Source of the DNA: CALCEB01 sp035531475
Lineage (GTDB): Bacteria; Acidobacteriota; Terriglobia; UBA7540
Assembly (NCBI GenBank): GCA_035531475.1
Contig: DATKST010000151.1
Coordinates: 1-64,000 of the forward strand
DNA: 64,000 bases
Direction of reading: 5' to 3'
Part shown: positions 8,887 to 17,883 of the stretch, in pieces
How positions within the stretch are numbered: the first letter of the stretch is position 1
Layout: every line of letters begins with the position of its first letter
Program-made: the position numbers and the translations under genes
Notes under the pieces: generated by a model
Seen by the model: the letters and a program-made list of their open reading frames with translations, nothing else
Told to the model about the DNA's origin: nothing
Databases searched by the model: none

Positions 8887-10566
8887 AGCCTTAATAACCC
8901 GAAAGATGATTCGATGCCAGCTTTAACCCGCCGGGGTTTCCTGCGCTCGGGCGCAATGGCCGGAGCAGCGGCAAGCCTTGCCGCAATGCCAGTGGCTTCG
9001 GCCCTGGCCGGTGGCCAAAGCCAATCCGCAAAGGGCGTGACTGCGTCCAGCGTTAGACCCTTCGAGTTGGATGAGATCACGGTCAGTGAGCTCCAGGCGG
9101 GTATGAAGTCCGGCAAGTACACGGCCTGTTCCATCGCTCAAAAATACTTGGAGCGTATTGAAGAAATTGACCGGCACGGCCCGCGAATCAACGGCGTGAT
9201 TGAGGTGAATCCAGACGCCTTGATGATTGCCGGGGAGCTTGACCGGGAGCGCAAAGCGAAAGGCCCGCGTGGGCCGCTGCACGGCATTCCCGTGCTCATC
9301 AAAGACAATATTGGCACGGCGGACCGTATGCAGACCACCGCTGGTTCACTGGCGTTGGTGGGCGCGCGCCCGCCGCGCGATTCGTTTGTGGCGCAGAAGC
9401 TGCGCGCCGCGGGCGCCGTCATTCTGGGCAAGACCAACCTCAGCGAATGGGCGAACTTCCGCTCCGATCATTCCACCAGCGGTTGGAGCGGCCGCGGCGG
9501 CCTGACGCGCAATCCCTACGCGCTGGACCGCAACCCTTGCGGATCGAGCTCCGGGTCGGGCGCCGGCGCCGCCGCCAGTCTGTGCGCCGTGGCCATTGGG
9601 ACGGAAACGGACGGGTCCATCGTGTGCCCATCCTCGTTGAACGGACTGGTGGGCATCAAGCCCACGGTGGGACTGGTGAGCCGGTCGTTCATCATCCCCA
9701 TTTCCCACAATCAGGACACGGCGGGACCCATGGCGCGAACGGTGACCGATGCCGCCATTCTGCTGGGCGCGCTGACCGGCGTCGATGCTGCGGACCCGGC
9801 AACGGCAGCGAGCCGGGGCAAGGCTCTGACCGATTACACCAAGTTTCTCGACGCCAACGGCCTGAAGGGAGCGAGGATTGGCGTGGTCCGCAGATCGTTC
9901 GGGTTTAATGATCGCGTCGATGCGCTGATGAACGAAGCGATTGAGGTAATGAAGAAGCAAGGCGCAATGATGGTTGATCCGGCAAACTTGGATAGCATGA
10001 AGAAATTGGACGGCTCGGAGAATCAGGTGCTCTTCTACGAGTTCAAAGCCGATCTGAACACCTACCTGGCGGGTCTCGGTCCCAGCTCGCCCATGCATTC
10101 GCTGGAAGACTTAATCAAGTTTAACGAAGCGCACGCCAAAGAAGAGATGCCCTATTTCGGGCAGGAGACTTTCATCAAGGCCCAGGCCAAGGGACCGCTG
10201 ACCAGCAAAGAATATCTGGACGCTCTTGCCAAAAATCACCGCCTCACCCGGACCGAAGGCATCGATGCCGTAATGGACAAGTTCCGGTTGGACGCCTTGA
10301 TCGCTCCCACCGGCGGCCCGGCCTTCACTACCGATCTGGTGAACGGCGATCACGACACCGGAGGCAGCTCCACCCCGGCCGCCGTCGCCGGTTATCCGGA
10401 CATCACCGTGCCGGCGGGGTTCGTCTTCGGGCTTCCGGTGGGCATCTCGTTCTTCGGGCGGGCCTGGAGTGAACCCACGCTCATCAAGCTCGCCTACGCT
10501 TTTGAGCAAGCCACCCAACACCGCCAGCCCCCGAAATTTTTGGCCACTGCGGACCTGACGGTTTGA
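8884..10566 (+). CDS. Tat-exported amidase (amidase signature family)
   Basis: This is a 560-aa amidase-signature hydrolase that cleaves C-N amide bonds through a Ser-cisSer-Lys triad. A twin-arginine signal (TRRGFLRSGAMAGAAASLAAMP) opens the protein. The catalytic Lys is in GIPVLIKDNI, the cis-Ser in GSSSGSGAGAA and the nucleophile in GTETDGSIVCPSS. The substrate is not predictable. Despite similarity to GatA, the Tat signal and lack of gatB/gatC argue against tRNA amidation. The TTG start is chosen for its AGGAGG site. A 10-kb tail-to-tail arrangement with the methyltransferase gene follows. Confidence 0.88.
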   Translation: MSLNNPKDDSMPALTRRGFLRSGAMAGAAASLAAMPVASALAGGQSQSAKGVTASSVRPFELDEITVSELQAGMKSGKYTACSIAQKYLERIEEIDRHGPRINGVIEVNPDALMIAGELDRERKAKGPRGPLHGIPVLIKDNIGTADRMQTTAGSLALVGARPPRDSFVAQKLRAAGAVILGKTNLSEWANFRSDHSTSGWSGRGGLTRNPYALDRNPCGSSSGSGAGAAASLCAVAIGTETDGSIVCPSSLNGLVGIKPTVGLVSRSFIIPISHNQDTAGPMARTVTDAAILLGALTGVDAADPATAASRGKALTDYTKFLDANGLKGARIGVVRRSFGFNDRVDALMNEAIEVMKKQGAMMVDPANLDSMKKLDGSENQVLFYEFKADLNTYLAGLGPSSPMHSLEDLIKFNEAHAKEEMPYFGQETFIKAQAKGPLTSKEYLDALAKNHRLTRTEGIDAVMDKFRLDALIAPTGGPAFTTDLVNGDHDTGGSSTPAAVAGYPDITVPAGFVFGLPVGISFFGRAWSEPTLIKLAYAFEQATQHRQPPKFLATADLTV

Positions 10567-10630
10567 ACAGACCCCGTTTGTAACCGCCATCGCGCTCCAA
10601 CTCTTGGTGTTCCTCGGGAGCGGCGAGTAG

Positions 10631-10665
10631 GTAGCGCAGACCTCGCTTTTGAGGTCTGCGGCTAT
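10631..10665. repeat. REP-like hairpin, family D; possible bidirectional terminator
   Basis: CGCAGACCTC and GAGGTCTGCG form a perfect 10-bp stem with a short loop, flanked by GTAG and GCTATTCTTT. It sits between two convergent genes, where it could end both transcripts. Related hairpins occur at 15211, 15800 and 21596. Confidence 0.6.
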
Positions 10666-10692
10666 TCTTTCAAGGCCCAGCCTAGGGGCTTC

Positions 10693-13600
10693 CTATGCTT
10701 GCTTGCCCGCCCAAACGTAGTACCCGGGTTTTAAGGTGAGGGATCGAAAGCGTTCGCGGGGCACGTTTAGCTTTCCGCGAAGTTGCTTGTGGCGGTCCTT
10801 AAATGCAGTTTCGTCATCGGGAACCGTTTCTTCTTCGACTGCCTCTTTAAGAATCGGCCCGAATTTCCTGGCATCGGCCAGGGGAGCGCCATGGAAAACC
10901 TCGGCTGCGGCCCTCACGCGCGAGTCCCGCCACAATGCCGAGGCCCACTCTTCGACTGAGACGGGGCCACCGTCAACTGCTTGTTCCAAGTAAAACTCGG
11001 CTTTCTCGCGCAGCCACCATTTGAAGGCCTCGGTGAACTCCTTTTGGTAATCAGGAGGCACCCAGCGCCGTTTGTAAACCGGCTGCTCGATGCGCGCGAT
11101 ATGTTCGTTCTCGCCGATTATTTCCATCCTCGCTTTCCAAAGATTCTTGCGGTTCTCGTCCCAGTCGGCGGGTGGTCCGGCGTGTATTGCTCGTAACTCA
11201 AAAGGCCGCTGCCCCAGCGCGACCTCCCACGGGTGCACTGCATCCATTACACTGAGGCCCACGGCAGGATGGTCCTGTGGCAAGAGCCCGTATGCCGCAT
11301 AAACTAACCAATCCATCTCTTCCTGGAGAGCAATCATCTCTTGACGCAGACGCTCGCGCTCTTTCTTGGCCTTCGCCTTGAGGGCAAGCAACTCTTGCCG
11401 CGTGTCGAAGGGTTGTCCGATAAGAGCATGTGGGGGAATGTATCCCGGCAGCGCACGGTTCCAGCCGTCGTAGGCTTCGCCTAGCTTGTCAAAGAGTCTC
11501 TGCGAAAGCAGTTCGACGAGCGAGCAAGCGCGCTCAGAACAAGCACGCGATGACACCATCAATCTTGAAGCAATTGGGTCCGAATCACCCTTGAGCGAAA
11601 GCGAAAAGAGGTTCGGGATTGGCACCTGTTCAAGCTTCCTTCCGGCATACACAAAGCGATCTCTCTCTTCATCTTCTCCCGACCCTTTGTTGAAACAGAT
11701 TTGTTTCAACCAGAACAACACCGCGCTAGAGTTCAAAAGGCCCACGAGGAGAAGGTGGTTCTCTGCGGAGGCCGTGGTGGGGAGTTTCAACACGGGTGCT
11801 GTCTGGTGGAAAACTATACCCGTCTTGTCAAAGTAAGCGTGATTGTGTGTTGCGATCTCGGGAAACGCGATCGATTCTGATGTTTTAAATTTCGCGCGGC
11901 CCAAACGGGAGTACTCAAACCACTGGACCTTCGTCTCCTTCTTCGGAACCGTCCCGTGCATAATTACATTTTCAAGTGTGCCCTTGAAGCGCTTGAGGAA
12001 CCCGATGCAATGCGGGTGGCTTTCTGGATCAAACGGTCTTAGATCTGGTTCGTAGGGGAATATGATCAGCGGCATTTCAGTGTGAGACCAGTCGCGCAAA
12101 GTCTCGCCGGTGCCCAACTTTTTTATGTATTCCGGTTCGATCTGGAAGCGGCGAAGAACTGAAATGGGCTGGATGAATACCTCATCGCTTCTAGTTATAC
12201 AACCGCAACCAATCTCGTCATCTAATAGCCTCCCTAATCTACTGTGAGGGAGGCGCTCTAAAGCTTGGCGCGTGCGCTCGTTTTCTTGGCTGAAACTCCA
12301 AGGGTGCCTGCCCAGGGTCGTCCGTGGAAGATTAGCAACCGAAACCCACTCATCGCGGTAGCCGCGATCCCCGTGATGCAAAACGACGCTTTGCCATAAA
12401 GGACTGTCCTCGGGCGCCGTGTGCAAGTCCCCCTTTAGAATGGCGGTGACTCCGACAGTCGCGTTCTCTGTAGGCTTCCCGGCGCGCCCTAACACGATGC
12501 AGGTGGGAGTACCATGACCTGGAAAAGAGAGTCCGCTGCAATCAACAACCTCTTCCAAACTGTACTGCGGCAGGAATTCCTCAACCAGCTTCTTGCCAAA
12601 CTCCCGTTTGGCAAAGGCGTTGGAAACGATAAAACCAAGTCGCCCTCCGGGCCGCAGTATTTGAAACGCACGTTCAAAGAACGGCACGAGTAGGTGGAAA
12701 CCCTTGATCGCAGTTGTCCAGCGTTTGATGTAGGCGCGGCGGGCCAGTTCGTTCTTCGCCGTTACGAAAGGCGGATTTCCAAGAACGACATCAAACCCAG
12801 AGAGAACCTTCTCGCTACCGTGTGCCTCACCAAGCGGACGGCCAAACCGGTCCCGCCAGACCTCCGGAAACTCCAACTCCCAGTGGAAGAAACGAAAATC
12901 TGAGGCTATCTTCTCAACCCGTTGCAGCCAATCCGGCAACTCTTTGGGGACGGGCTCTGTGATGCCATCGAGCCAGGCCTGGAAACCGCCGCCGACATCG
13001 AGGCCAAAGAGCGGGGCAAGCTGACAGTCATAAGTCAGCCGAAAGCGCCGCAAGTGCTCACGCGCCACACGTAAGCTCTCTTCTTTTTTCCCAATATCCT
13101 CCAGTGTTTTCGAATAATTCTCATTGATGTAACGGATAAAGCCCACGGCAAGCGCCATCTGCTGCACCAGTTTTTGCGCGAACATATCTTGATGGAACTC
13201 GTCGGAAAAAACGCCAAGCAGGCTATCGCCACATCGCAGGTGATGATTCAAGAAACCAAGCGGAACTCCTTTAGCTGCGGTGGCGATCCATAGCGAGAGC
13301 TTGGCGAGCTCGACCGCCAGGGGATTGATATCCACGCCGTAGACGCATCGTTCGGCCACACGGGCGCGAATAAATTCGATAGAGGCATCGATTGGAAGTG
13401 GCAAGTCTTTCTTATCGGCTTTCCTTTTACTTCTGCCATTGGAGGTAGCTTGTTCGCGATTCCTGGCGAGTTGTTCTAACACGTAGTCCGCGAGATACCC
13501 TACGGCAAAGACCAGAAAGTGACCGCTTCCCATCGCGGGGTCGAGAATGCGCTGTTCAAGCACGCGGTTAATAATCTGGACCGGGTCGCCACCGCATTCT

Positions 13601-15105
13601 TTCTCGATTCCCTCCAGCAGGGGATGGAGAGCATTTTCCCCGATAAACTCGACCACGTAATGGGGCGTGTAGTAGCTCCCTGTAGCTTTGCGGTCGGATT
13701 GGTCGGCTTTCAGGGTGTAATCGCCTGCCTCTACTTTCCGTGTGATGCGCTGATCGCCAAGCAACTTGATAGAGCCTGCCTTGAGGTCGGCGGGCGACAC
13801 AGGCTCAAGACGCCATTCAAGCAAACCTTCGTAAATCGTACCGAGCTCGCGCACGCGAAGCGTGGAATAATCTACGCGGACGGGGAAAAACCTTTTCTTA
13901 GCATTTATTTGATATACGCGTGCCAGCCGGTCAATAGCATTGGCGACGGCTTGATTCGGCAGCGCGACGCTTTCAAGCAAGGCGCGGGCCGAGGCGAAAT
14001 AGTCGATCGCTTCGTCCGCAGCCGGGCTAGAAGTGGGTGGTTTCCCTTCGAATAGATGTCCGTTATATTGAGTAGCGATAGCCTCAAAGATGTCGTGTAA
14101 TTCATGCCAGAAGTGTTTGCCCTCCCATTCGCCGCCGCCGATTGATTCTCCGTTCTTTGTAACAATGCGGTCCACGATGTCACCGGAGAGGGCGCGCCGG
14201 TCGAGGAGTCCATCGGCCTCGGCTTTCAAGATAAACAACAACCGAAAAAGCTGGATGAGCGCGGCTTCGTGGGCGAGTAAGGGAGAAGTCCGTGGGCTAG
14301 CGCGCATGATGGCGGAGCCCACCAGTTCGACTGCGCCGAAGGCCTGCCGCCGCAATTCCGCGGTAATCGCCGCTGCATGCCGCGTTGCATCGTCGTAAAC
14401 CTTGTCCAGGCGTCCGCCCGGACGTAAGGCCTCAACGCTGAAGAAATATACAAGCAGCTTGAACGCCTCACGGTGTTGTTGAGTAAAAAGTGAGATATTG
14501 GTGGGCAATTCAATTTCTAGGAAGTTGTGCCGCAAGGGATCGGAGTCGCCACAGTAGAGTCGCCAGGTGTGGCCATTGGTGAGCACGCCCCAACGCGGCC
14601 CCGCGCTGCGACGGGCATTGCCGAGATAGAACTCGATTTGAAAAATGGGGTCACTGAGGTCGGATTTTTTGGGTTTGTCGCCAAATTCCTTTCCCCAGCG
14701 CTCCGCCTCGACTACTCCGCAACTCGTTTTCAAAGCCTCTAGCTCTTTGCCATCGTTAATGAGAGCCTGGGCCCTCTCAAAGCTCTCTGCAGTCTGATAC
14801 AGAGCGTAGTCAAGCTGCTTTCCAAAATGGGACACCGACGGTGACCACGGTAACCCGAGAATCTTGAAAATCGGGTTTATCAGAAGATCCCGCACTGCTC
14901 CTTCGTTGCTGCCTTTGCTGCCGGGCTTGTTCTTCGAGAGTTGCGACTTAACCTTTTCGAAAAGCTCCTCGATTTCGGCCGCGCGGGGGTCTTCGGTTAC
15001 CGCCTTCCAGTCCTCTCGGTTCACGAGCTGGTGAGCAAGGTAATGTTGAGAGATAAGCTGTCCGCAAATTTCCAAGGTTGGGTCGGGCGTGTCAGTGTTT
15101 GGCAT
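10693..15105 (-). CDS. Eco57I/PglX-type adenine-specific DNA methyltransferase (type IIG-like)
   Basis: This 1470-aa single-chain protein resembles type IIG restriction-modification enzymes and BREX PglX. The motif TGSYYTPHYVVEFI (about 475-488) precedes SAM motif I DPAMGSGHF (522-530). The acidic loop is VYGVDINPLAVELAKLSLW, and the catalytic NPPF motif is at 777-780, which specifies N6-adenine methylation. The C-terminal ~500 aa would hold target recognition. The N-terminal ~200 aa has the outline of a PD-(D/E)xK nuclease: D99 in QLDYALY, then VVEAERWG at 131-138. The lysine of the ExK site is replaced by Glu, so cleavage may be lost. No BREX genes (pglZ, brxC, brxL) or separate restriction genes are nearby. 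Confidence 0.88.
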   Translation of the reverse strand: MPNTDTPDPTLEICGQLISQHYLAHQLVNREDWKAVTEDPRAAEIEELFEKVKSQLSKNKPGSKGSNEGAVRDLLINPIFKILGLPWSPSVSHFGKQLDYALYQTAESFERAQALINDGKELEALKTSCGVVEAERWGKEFGDKPKKSDLSDPIFQIEFYLGNARRSAGPRWGVLTNGHTWRLYCGDSDPLRHNFLEIELPTNISLFTQQHREAFKLLVYFFSVEALRPGGRLDKVYDDATRHAAAITAELRRQAFGAVELVGSAIMRASPRTSPLLAHEAALIQLFRLLFILKAEADGLLDRRALSGDIVDRIVTKNGESIGGGEWEGKHFWHELHDIFEAIATQYNGHLFEGKPPTSSPAADEAIDYFASARALLESVALPNQAVANAIDRLARVYQINAKKRFFPVRVDYSTLRVRELGTIYEGLLEWRLEPVSPADLKAGSIKLLGDQRITRKVEAGDYTLKADQSDRKATGSYYTPHYVVEFIGENALHPLLEGIEKECGGDPVQIINRVLEQRILDPAMGSGHFLVFAVGYLADYVLEQLARNREQATSNGRSKRKADKKDLPLPIDASIEFIRARVAERCVYGVDINPLAVELAKLSLWIATAAKGVPLGFLNHHLRCGDSLLGVFSDEFHQDMFAQKLVQQMALAVGFIRYINENYSKTLEDIGKKEESLRVAREHLRRFRLTYDCQLAPLFGLDVGGGFQAWLDGITEPVPKELPDWLQRVEKIASDFRFFHWELEFPEVWRDRFGRPLGEAHGSEKVLSGFDVVLGNPPFVTAKNELARRAYIKRWTTAIKGFHLLVPFFERAFQILRPGGRLGFIVSNAFAKREFGKKLVEEFLPQYSLEEVVDCSGLSFPGHGTPTCIVLGRAGKPTENATVGVTAILKGDLHTAPEDSPLWQSVVLHHGDRGYRDEWVSVANLPRTTLGRHPWSFSQENERTRQALERLPHSRLGRLLDDEIGCGCITRSDEVFIQPISVLRRFQIEPEYIKKLGTGETLRDWSHTEMPLIIFPYEPDLRPFDPESHPHCIGFLKRFKGTLENVIMHGTVPKKETKVQWFEYSRLGRAKFKTSESIAFPEIATHNHAYFDKTGIVFHQTAPVLKLPTTASAENHLLLVGLLNSSAVLFWLKQICFNKGSGEDEERDRFVYAGRKLEQVPIPNLFSLSLKGDSDPIASRLMVSSRACSERACSLVELLSQRLFDKLGEAYDGWNRALPGYIPPHALIGQPFDTRQELLALKAKAKKERERLRQEMIALQEEMDWLVYAAYGLLPQDHPAVGLSVMDAVHPWEVALGQRPFELRAIHAGPPADWDENRKNLWKARMEIIGENEHIARIEQPVYKRRWVPPDYQKEFTEAFKWWLREKAEFYLEQAVDGGPVSVEEWASALWRDSRVRAAAEVFHGAPLADARKFGPILKEAVEEETVPDDETAFKDRHKQLRGKLNVPRERFRSLTLKPGYYVWAGKQA

Positions 15106-15528
15106 CTGGTTGGTAATGTGTATTTAACAGTGTACAGGGGATTTGGCAAGCACGGAGTGTGTCGACGGTTGATTCCGGCAGGGGGGCAGCAGATGGCGCA
15201 GAGCAAGTAGCGCAGACCTGCGCCTTTCAGGTCTGCGACCTGTCGAACAACCAAGCCGCGGGTGGCGCATACGTCGTTTTGTGATGTATGCGATGCGCAG
15301 AGCCGGTGGCGCAGGGCGGCCTTCCGGCCACAACCAAAATGGCCGAAGCGGACAGGTTGCGTTCGGAAGATCATCACCCTCTGCCGCCCGGTAGTGGGTC
15401 GGTTTGTTTGCTGTAGCGGTGGGTTACCCCGCCATTCTTATGGCCCCCTAACGCACGCGATGACGACGTTAAGCCGTACGATGGCGACATAAAGTCGCCG
15501 CTACAATATAATGCCCATGTGGTAAGGA
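15106..15528. other. Non-coding gap with REP-like hairpins and a family C element
   Basis: No gene is seen here. The stretch holds a CGCAGACCTG/CAGGTCTGCG hairpin (15211-15237) and a related GGTGGCGCATA repeat near 15261. It also holds a family C element from about 15390 (GGTAGTGGG...TTTGCTGTAGCG) to about 15506 (CGCCGCTACAA). A TATAAT box at 15507-15512 could drive the next gene. Confidence 0.55.
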
Positions 15529-15537
15529 GTGTCGCGC

Positions 15538-15842
15538 TTGCATCTATACGACGTGATCTGGAACGAGAAGTTTGTCGCCAAGATCGCAGAGAAACACGCC
15601 GTCACCACGAATGAGGTCGACGAAGTCCTTTTCTCCGGGCCCCACGTTCAGAGGTTGGAGAGAGGAAAAGTGAAAGGCAAGCACTTGTATGTGGCCTATG
15701 GTCAGACTGCCGCCGGGCGGTATCTGGTGGTATTCTTATTCGCAAGCCGCGCGGCGCGGCGTTGCCGATCTCAGCGCGTGATATGACCGGAGCGGGTAGC
15801 GCAGAGTTTTGCATTCCAAAAACTCTGCGGCTTGTCGAATAA
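15538..15842 (+). pseudogene. Frameshifted BrnT-like toxin gene
   Basis: The reading frame opens LHLYDVIWNEKFVAKIAEKH and continues VDEVLF...GKHLYVAYGQTAAGRYLVVF. This is the pattern of small BrnT/DUF4258-like toxins (about 90 aa). The TTG start at 15538 follows AAGGAG by 8 nt. At about 15736 the frame breaks. Deleting one T in a TTCTTTATT context explains it, because the next frame continues IRKPRGAALPISARDMTGAG, exactly the conserved C-terminal motif. That restored frame then runs into a REP-like hairpin and stops at 15842, so the last residues are also lost. No antitoxin follows. The unshifted frame stops at 15786. Confidence 0.75.
15797..15836. repeat. REP-like hairpin, family D
   Basis: CGCAGAGTTTT and AAAACTCTGCG form a stem around GCATTCCA, in the GTAG-CGCAGA...TGCGGCTTGTCGAA context shared with the hairpin at 15211. 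It lies over the damaged 3' end of the BrnT-like gene. Confidence 0.55.
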
Positions 15843-16039
15843 AGAAAGAACCGCAGGGTTCGAAGAGCATGAACTCTGCATTGCAAGCTCGTAATTTCTT
15901 TTTTTAGCAAACATTTTTCGGCTCGCTCTTTGCAAGGCGCATAAACACTGGGTTTACATGGGTCAATCATCTACCGAAGGGGGTGGTGCCTGTTTGGCGT
16001 GTTTTGGTTGCGGCTCCGCCGCGCTGCGCTACCTGCTTG

Positions 16040-16418
16040 TCAGGTGCGCTCTGCCAGCGGATCGAGTAACTTGATCTCGCTGATCCAGCGAAAATCGTCC
16101 GTATTATGGGTGACAAGGATACGCCCATGTGCCACCGCCGTGCCGGCAACAATAGCGTCGCCCAGCGTCATCCGCCGCCGCTGTCGCAGCCTGATAGCCC
16201 ATTGCAACACGGCATCGGACAGCGGCAGCACCTCAGTTGCATTGAAGAATCGCTCATCGCTCCAGGAACTGTTGCTCTTCTTCACTCAGGCGGTGGTAAC
16301 CGAGGACTTCGATGGTGCTGATAACCGAGACAGCGGGGGTATGATCGGCAATAAACTGCCGAAGCGTGGCACGCTCAGCTTGCGCGGCGTAAATGATAAT
16401 ATTGCTATTGAGGAGCAT
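16040..16418 (-). pseudogene. PIN-domain toxin broken by a 7-bp tandem duplication
   Basis: The ATG at 16418 begins MLLNSNIIIYAAQAERATL and runs to EEEQQFLER before a TGA. A second frame picks up at FFNATEVLPLSDAVLQWA and continues through MTLGDAIVAGTAVAH and LVTHNTDDF to 16040. The two halves make one normal ~125-aa PIN protein. The break is a tandem duplication of ATCGCTC (plus strand, 16249-16255 and 16256-16262). Removing one unit restores a perfect frame. The start overlaps the antitoxin stop as TAATG. This toxin is therefore recently inactivated. Confidence 0.88.
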
Positions 16419-16678
16419 TACCGCTCACGGGCAGGCAACGTGCGCTCCTGACGTACCTCACGCTGCCAGGCAACAGGATCGGTGATGGCGGCAAACGTCC
16501 CCCTGCTTGCCAGGGCATCGAGTGCTTCGGCCATAACTCGCCCCCGTTCGCGTGCTGGTTCCAGAGGGACGTCGAGCAGCGGCGTAATGTGTACGGGTAC
16601 CGGCTGCGTTTGCTCAGGGGGTTTGTCCAGCCACTCCACATGGTCACCATGCAAGATCGCTTTATATGTGCGTAACAT
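16418..16678 (-). CDS. Antitoxin partner of the broken PIN toxin
   Basis: This 86-aa protein starts MLRTYKAILHGDHVEWLDKPP and belongs to a small family found directly upstream of PIN toxins, especially in cyanobacteria and Chloroflexi. The N-terminal strand-rich part is probably the DNA-binding/dimer region, and the Arg- and Glu-rich tail the toxin-binding region. Its stop overlaps the toxin start by one base. It appears intact although the toxin is not. The family call comes from recall of sequence style and from context. Confidence 0.7.
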   Translation of the reverse strand: MLRTYKAILHGDHVEWLDKPPEQTQPVPVHITPLLDVPLEPARERGRVMAEALDALASRGTFAAITDPVAWQREVRQERTLPARER

Positions 16679-17044
16679 ATATACTCCTCAAGAATGTTTG
16701 CCAATGCCTTCACCGGCATTGTACCTCGTCGACACCCCAGAGTCTACCTGGCGCCTAACGCCTTGGGCCTAACGCCCGCGGCTCCGCGGCGGCCAACCCG
16801 CACTGTCAATTGACAGGCGTCGACTCATGCCCGCCGTCCGCTGCAGGTGCTGTTTGCCGTTCCTCTGCAACGCCTCATTAGCCCTGTTGTCTGAGCAGCC
16901 GATGACACCGGCGGCCAGCCCAAACAGCAACCTTCTTGTTTGTAGTGAGTCCTACCATGCCAAGCAATCTCCCTCCCCGTTTTAGGCCGACCGCTGAGGC
17001 CTGAGAATCCCGCCGCGCCTTTGGCCGTCGCCTGCGGCGTCTTG
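16679..17044. other. Non-coding gap containing an attC-like element
   Basis: No gene is seen. The part at about 16767-16859 begins GCCTAACGCCCGCGG, passes a perfect 14-bp palindrome CTGTCAATTGACAG (16803-16816), and ends GCCGTCCGCTGCAGGTGCTG. The ends are imperfectly complementary. It resembles integron attC-like sites next to TA cassettes, but the closing GTTRRRY core is not intact. Confidence 0.35.
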
Positions 17045-17293
17045 TCAGGCGCTTCTCCGCTTTGATGCAGGTCGATGTTGTAGCCGAAGAACGGGGGCCA
17101 GCGCCCGTAGCGTCCGGTTCACGGCCGCACCGTCCGGAAAGACGTCCAACACTTCCGGATCGATCACGGCGATGTTAGCGCCTCGCGCGTATCGAGCCGC
17201 CGTGGCGCCTCGAACTGCTGTGTAGAAGTCGTACTCCGGCCGCATCGTGTCGCGGTCGCTTTTCCGGTTGTGACCACTCGCCTTTTTCTTCAT
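17045..17293 (-). CDS. BrnA-like antitoxin
   Basis: This 82-aa protein contains RPEYDFYTAVRGATAARYARG and VIDPEVLDVFPDGAAVNRTLRAL, a pattern of small antitoxins encoded directly after BrnT-type toxins. Its start lies inside the 3' end of the truncated BrnT frame, the usual overlapping order (toxin first). The toxin is truncated, so this antitoxin may be an orphan. The family assignment is by pattern, not by search. Confidence 0.65.
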   Translation of the reverse strand: MKKKASGHNRKSDRDTMRPEYDFYTAVRGATAARYARGANIAVIDPEVLDVFPDGAAVNRTLRALAPVLRLQHRPASKRRSA

Positions 17294-17420
17294 AACGTCT
17301 CCTCTCGGCTGCCATCGCGCGCCTGGCCGAAATCAGGCGGGTGCGCGGCGGTCGCTCGGCAAACGCCACCACCAGGAGCCTTTGCTGATTGGACATTCCG
17401 AGCACAAGAGACCGCTCCGC
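17175..17420 (-). pseudogene. 5'-truncated BrnT toxin fragment
   Basis: The frame reads AERSLVLGMSNQQRLLVVAFAE and then RTRLISARRAMAAERRRYEE. These are the last two strands and final helix of BrnT. The N-terminal half (the conserved FEWDxxKxxxNxxKHG region) is missing. The homology ends at 17421, exactly where the 114-bp repeat R1 begins. No start codon with a ribosome site is present. Confidence 0.7.
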
Positions 17421-17534
17421 TGTCTTGGTTCGAAGAGTTTCTGCCAAAGGCCCACGCGCGTCCTCTGTCGTTAACGACGGCGATCCATTCTGAGGCGGCG
17501 GTGTAACACGTTTTAGATGGCGCCGGGGTGTTCC
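17421..17534. repeat. 114-bp repeat R1, copy 1
   Basis: It is 114 bp, beginning TGTCTTGGTTCGAAGAG and ending GGCGCCGGGGTGTTCC. A second copy lies at 21833-21946 with 8 mismatches by my count (about 93% identity) and identical boundaries. In both places its left end abuts a toxin gene that has lost its 5' half. One minus-strand frame is open across both copies. Confidence 0.8.
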
Positions 17535-17824
17535 ACGGGTGGCGCATCATTGGCATTTATGTATGCGCCACCGCAATCGCTCACGGCATTCTGTCCATCC
17601 CCTGAAGGGTCAGCGAGATCACAGGGCCAGATCAGCAGATGGCAGTGCTCAGGCATCAGAACATAGCCGATGATCCTGAAGCCCAACTCCGCTCGGAGAT
17701 CATTGAGCGTTCGGGTGAACTTAAGCCTGAACCGGTCGGAATCGAAAATGCGGGCGCAGCGATAGATGTTGGCGGTGAGGTAGTGCAGATGATCCTCGCC
17801 ATCATAATGCTGCGGGCGCGGCAT
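17513..17824 (-). pseudogene. Truncated REP-associated transposase (Y1/HUH, RAYT)
   Basis: From the ATG at 17824 the frame contains YLTANIYRCARIFDSDRFR and GYVLMPEHCHLLIWP. The latter is the HUH metal-binding motif of IS200/REP-associated tyrosine transposases. The protein stops after about 100 aa, with no region that could carry the catalytic Tyr; the final residues come from a flanking hairpin and R1. Normal relatives are 150-250 aa. It is flanked on both sides by matching GGCGCAT palindromes. Confidence 0.75.
17538..17572. repeat. REP-like palindrome on the left of the RAYT relic
   Basis: GGTGGCGCAT pairs with ATGCGCCACC across a short spacer. The sequence closely matches the palindrome at 17854-17883, so the two bracket the transposase fragment. 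Confidence 0.65.
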
Positions 17825-17853
17825 GGGGGGCAGTCTAGCCGGGATGGCGCCGG

Positions 17854-17883
17854 GGCGCATACATAAAAACCAATGTATGCGCC
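17854..17883. repeat. REP-like palindrome on the right of the RAYT relic
   Basis: GGCGCATACAT and ATGTATGCGCC form an 11-bp perfect stem. It lies just upstream of the transposase fragment. RAYT enzymes act on such palindromes. Confidence 0.65.

Noticed and set aside
8884..10566. GatA subunit of the tRNA amidotransferase
   Set aside because: A Tat export signal is present and gatB and gatC are absent.
10693..15105. Complete BREX system
   Set aside because: Only a PglX-like methyltransferase is present; no pglZ, brxC, brxL or brxA/B genes flank it.
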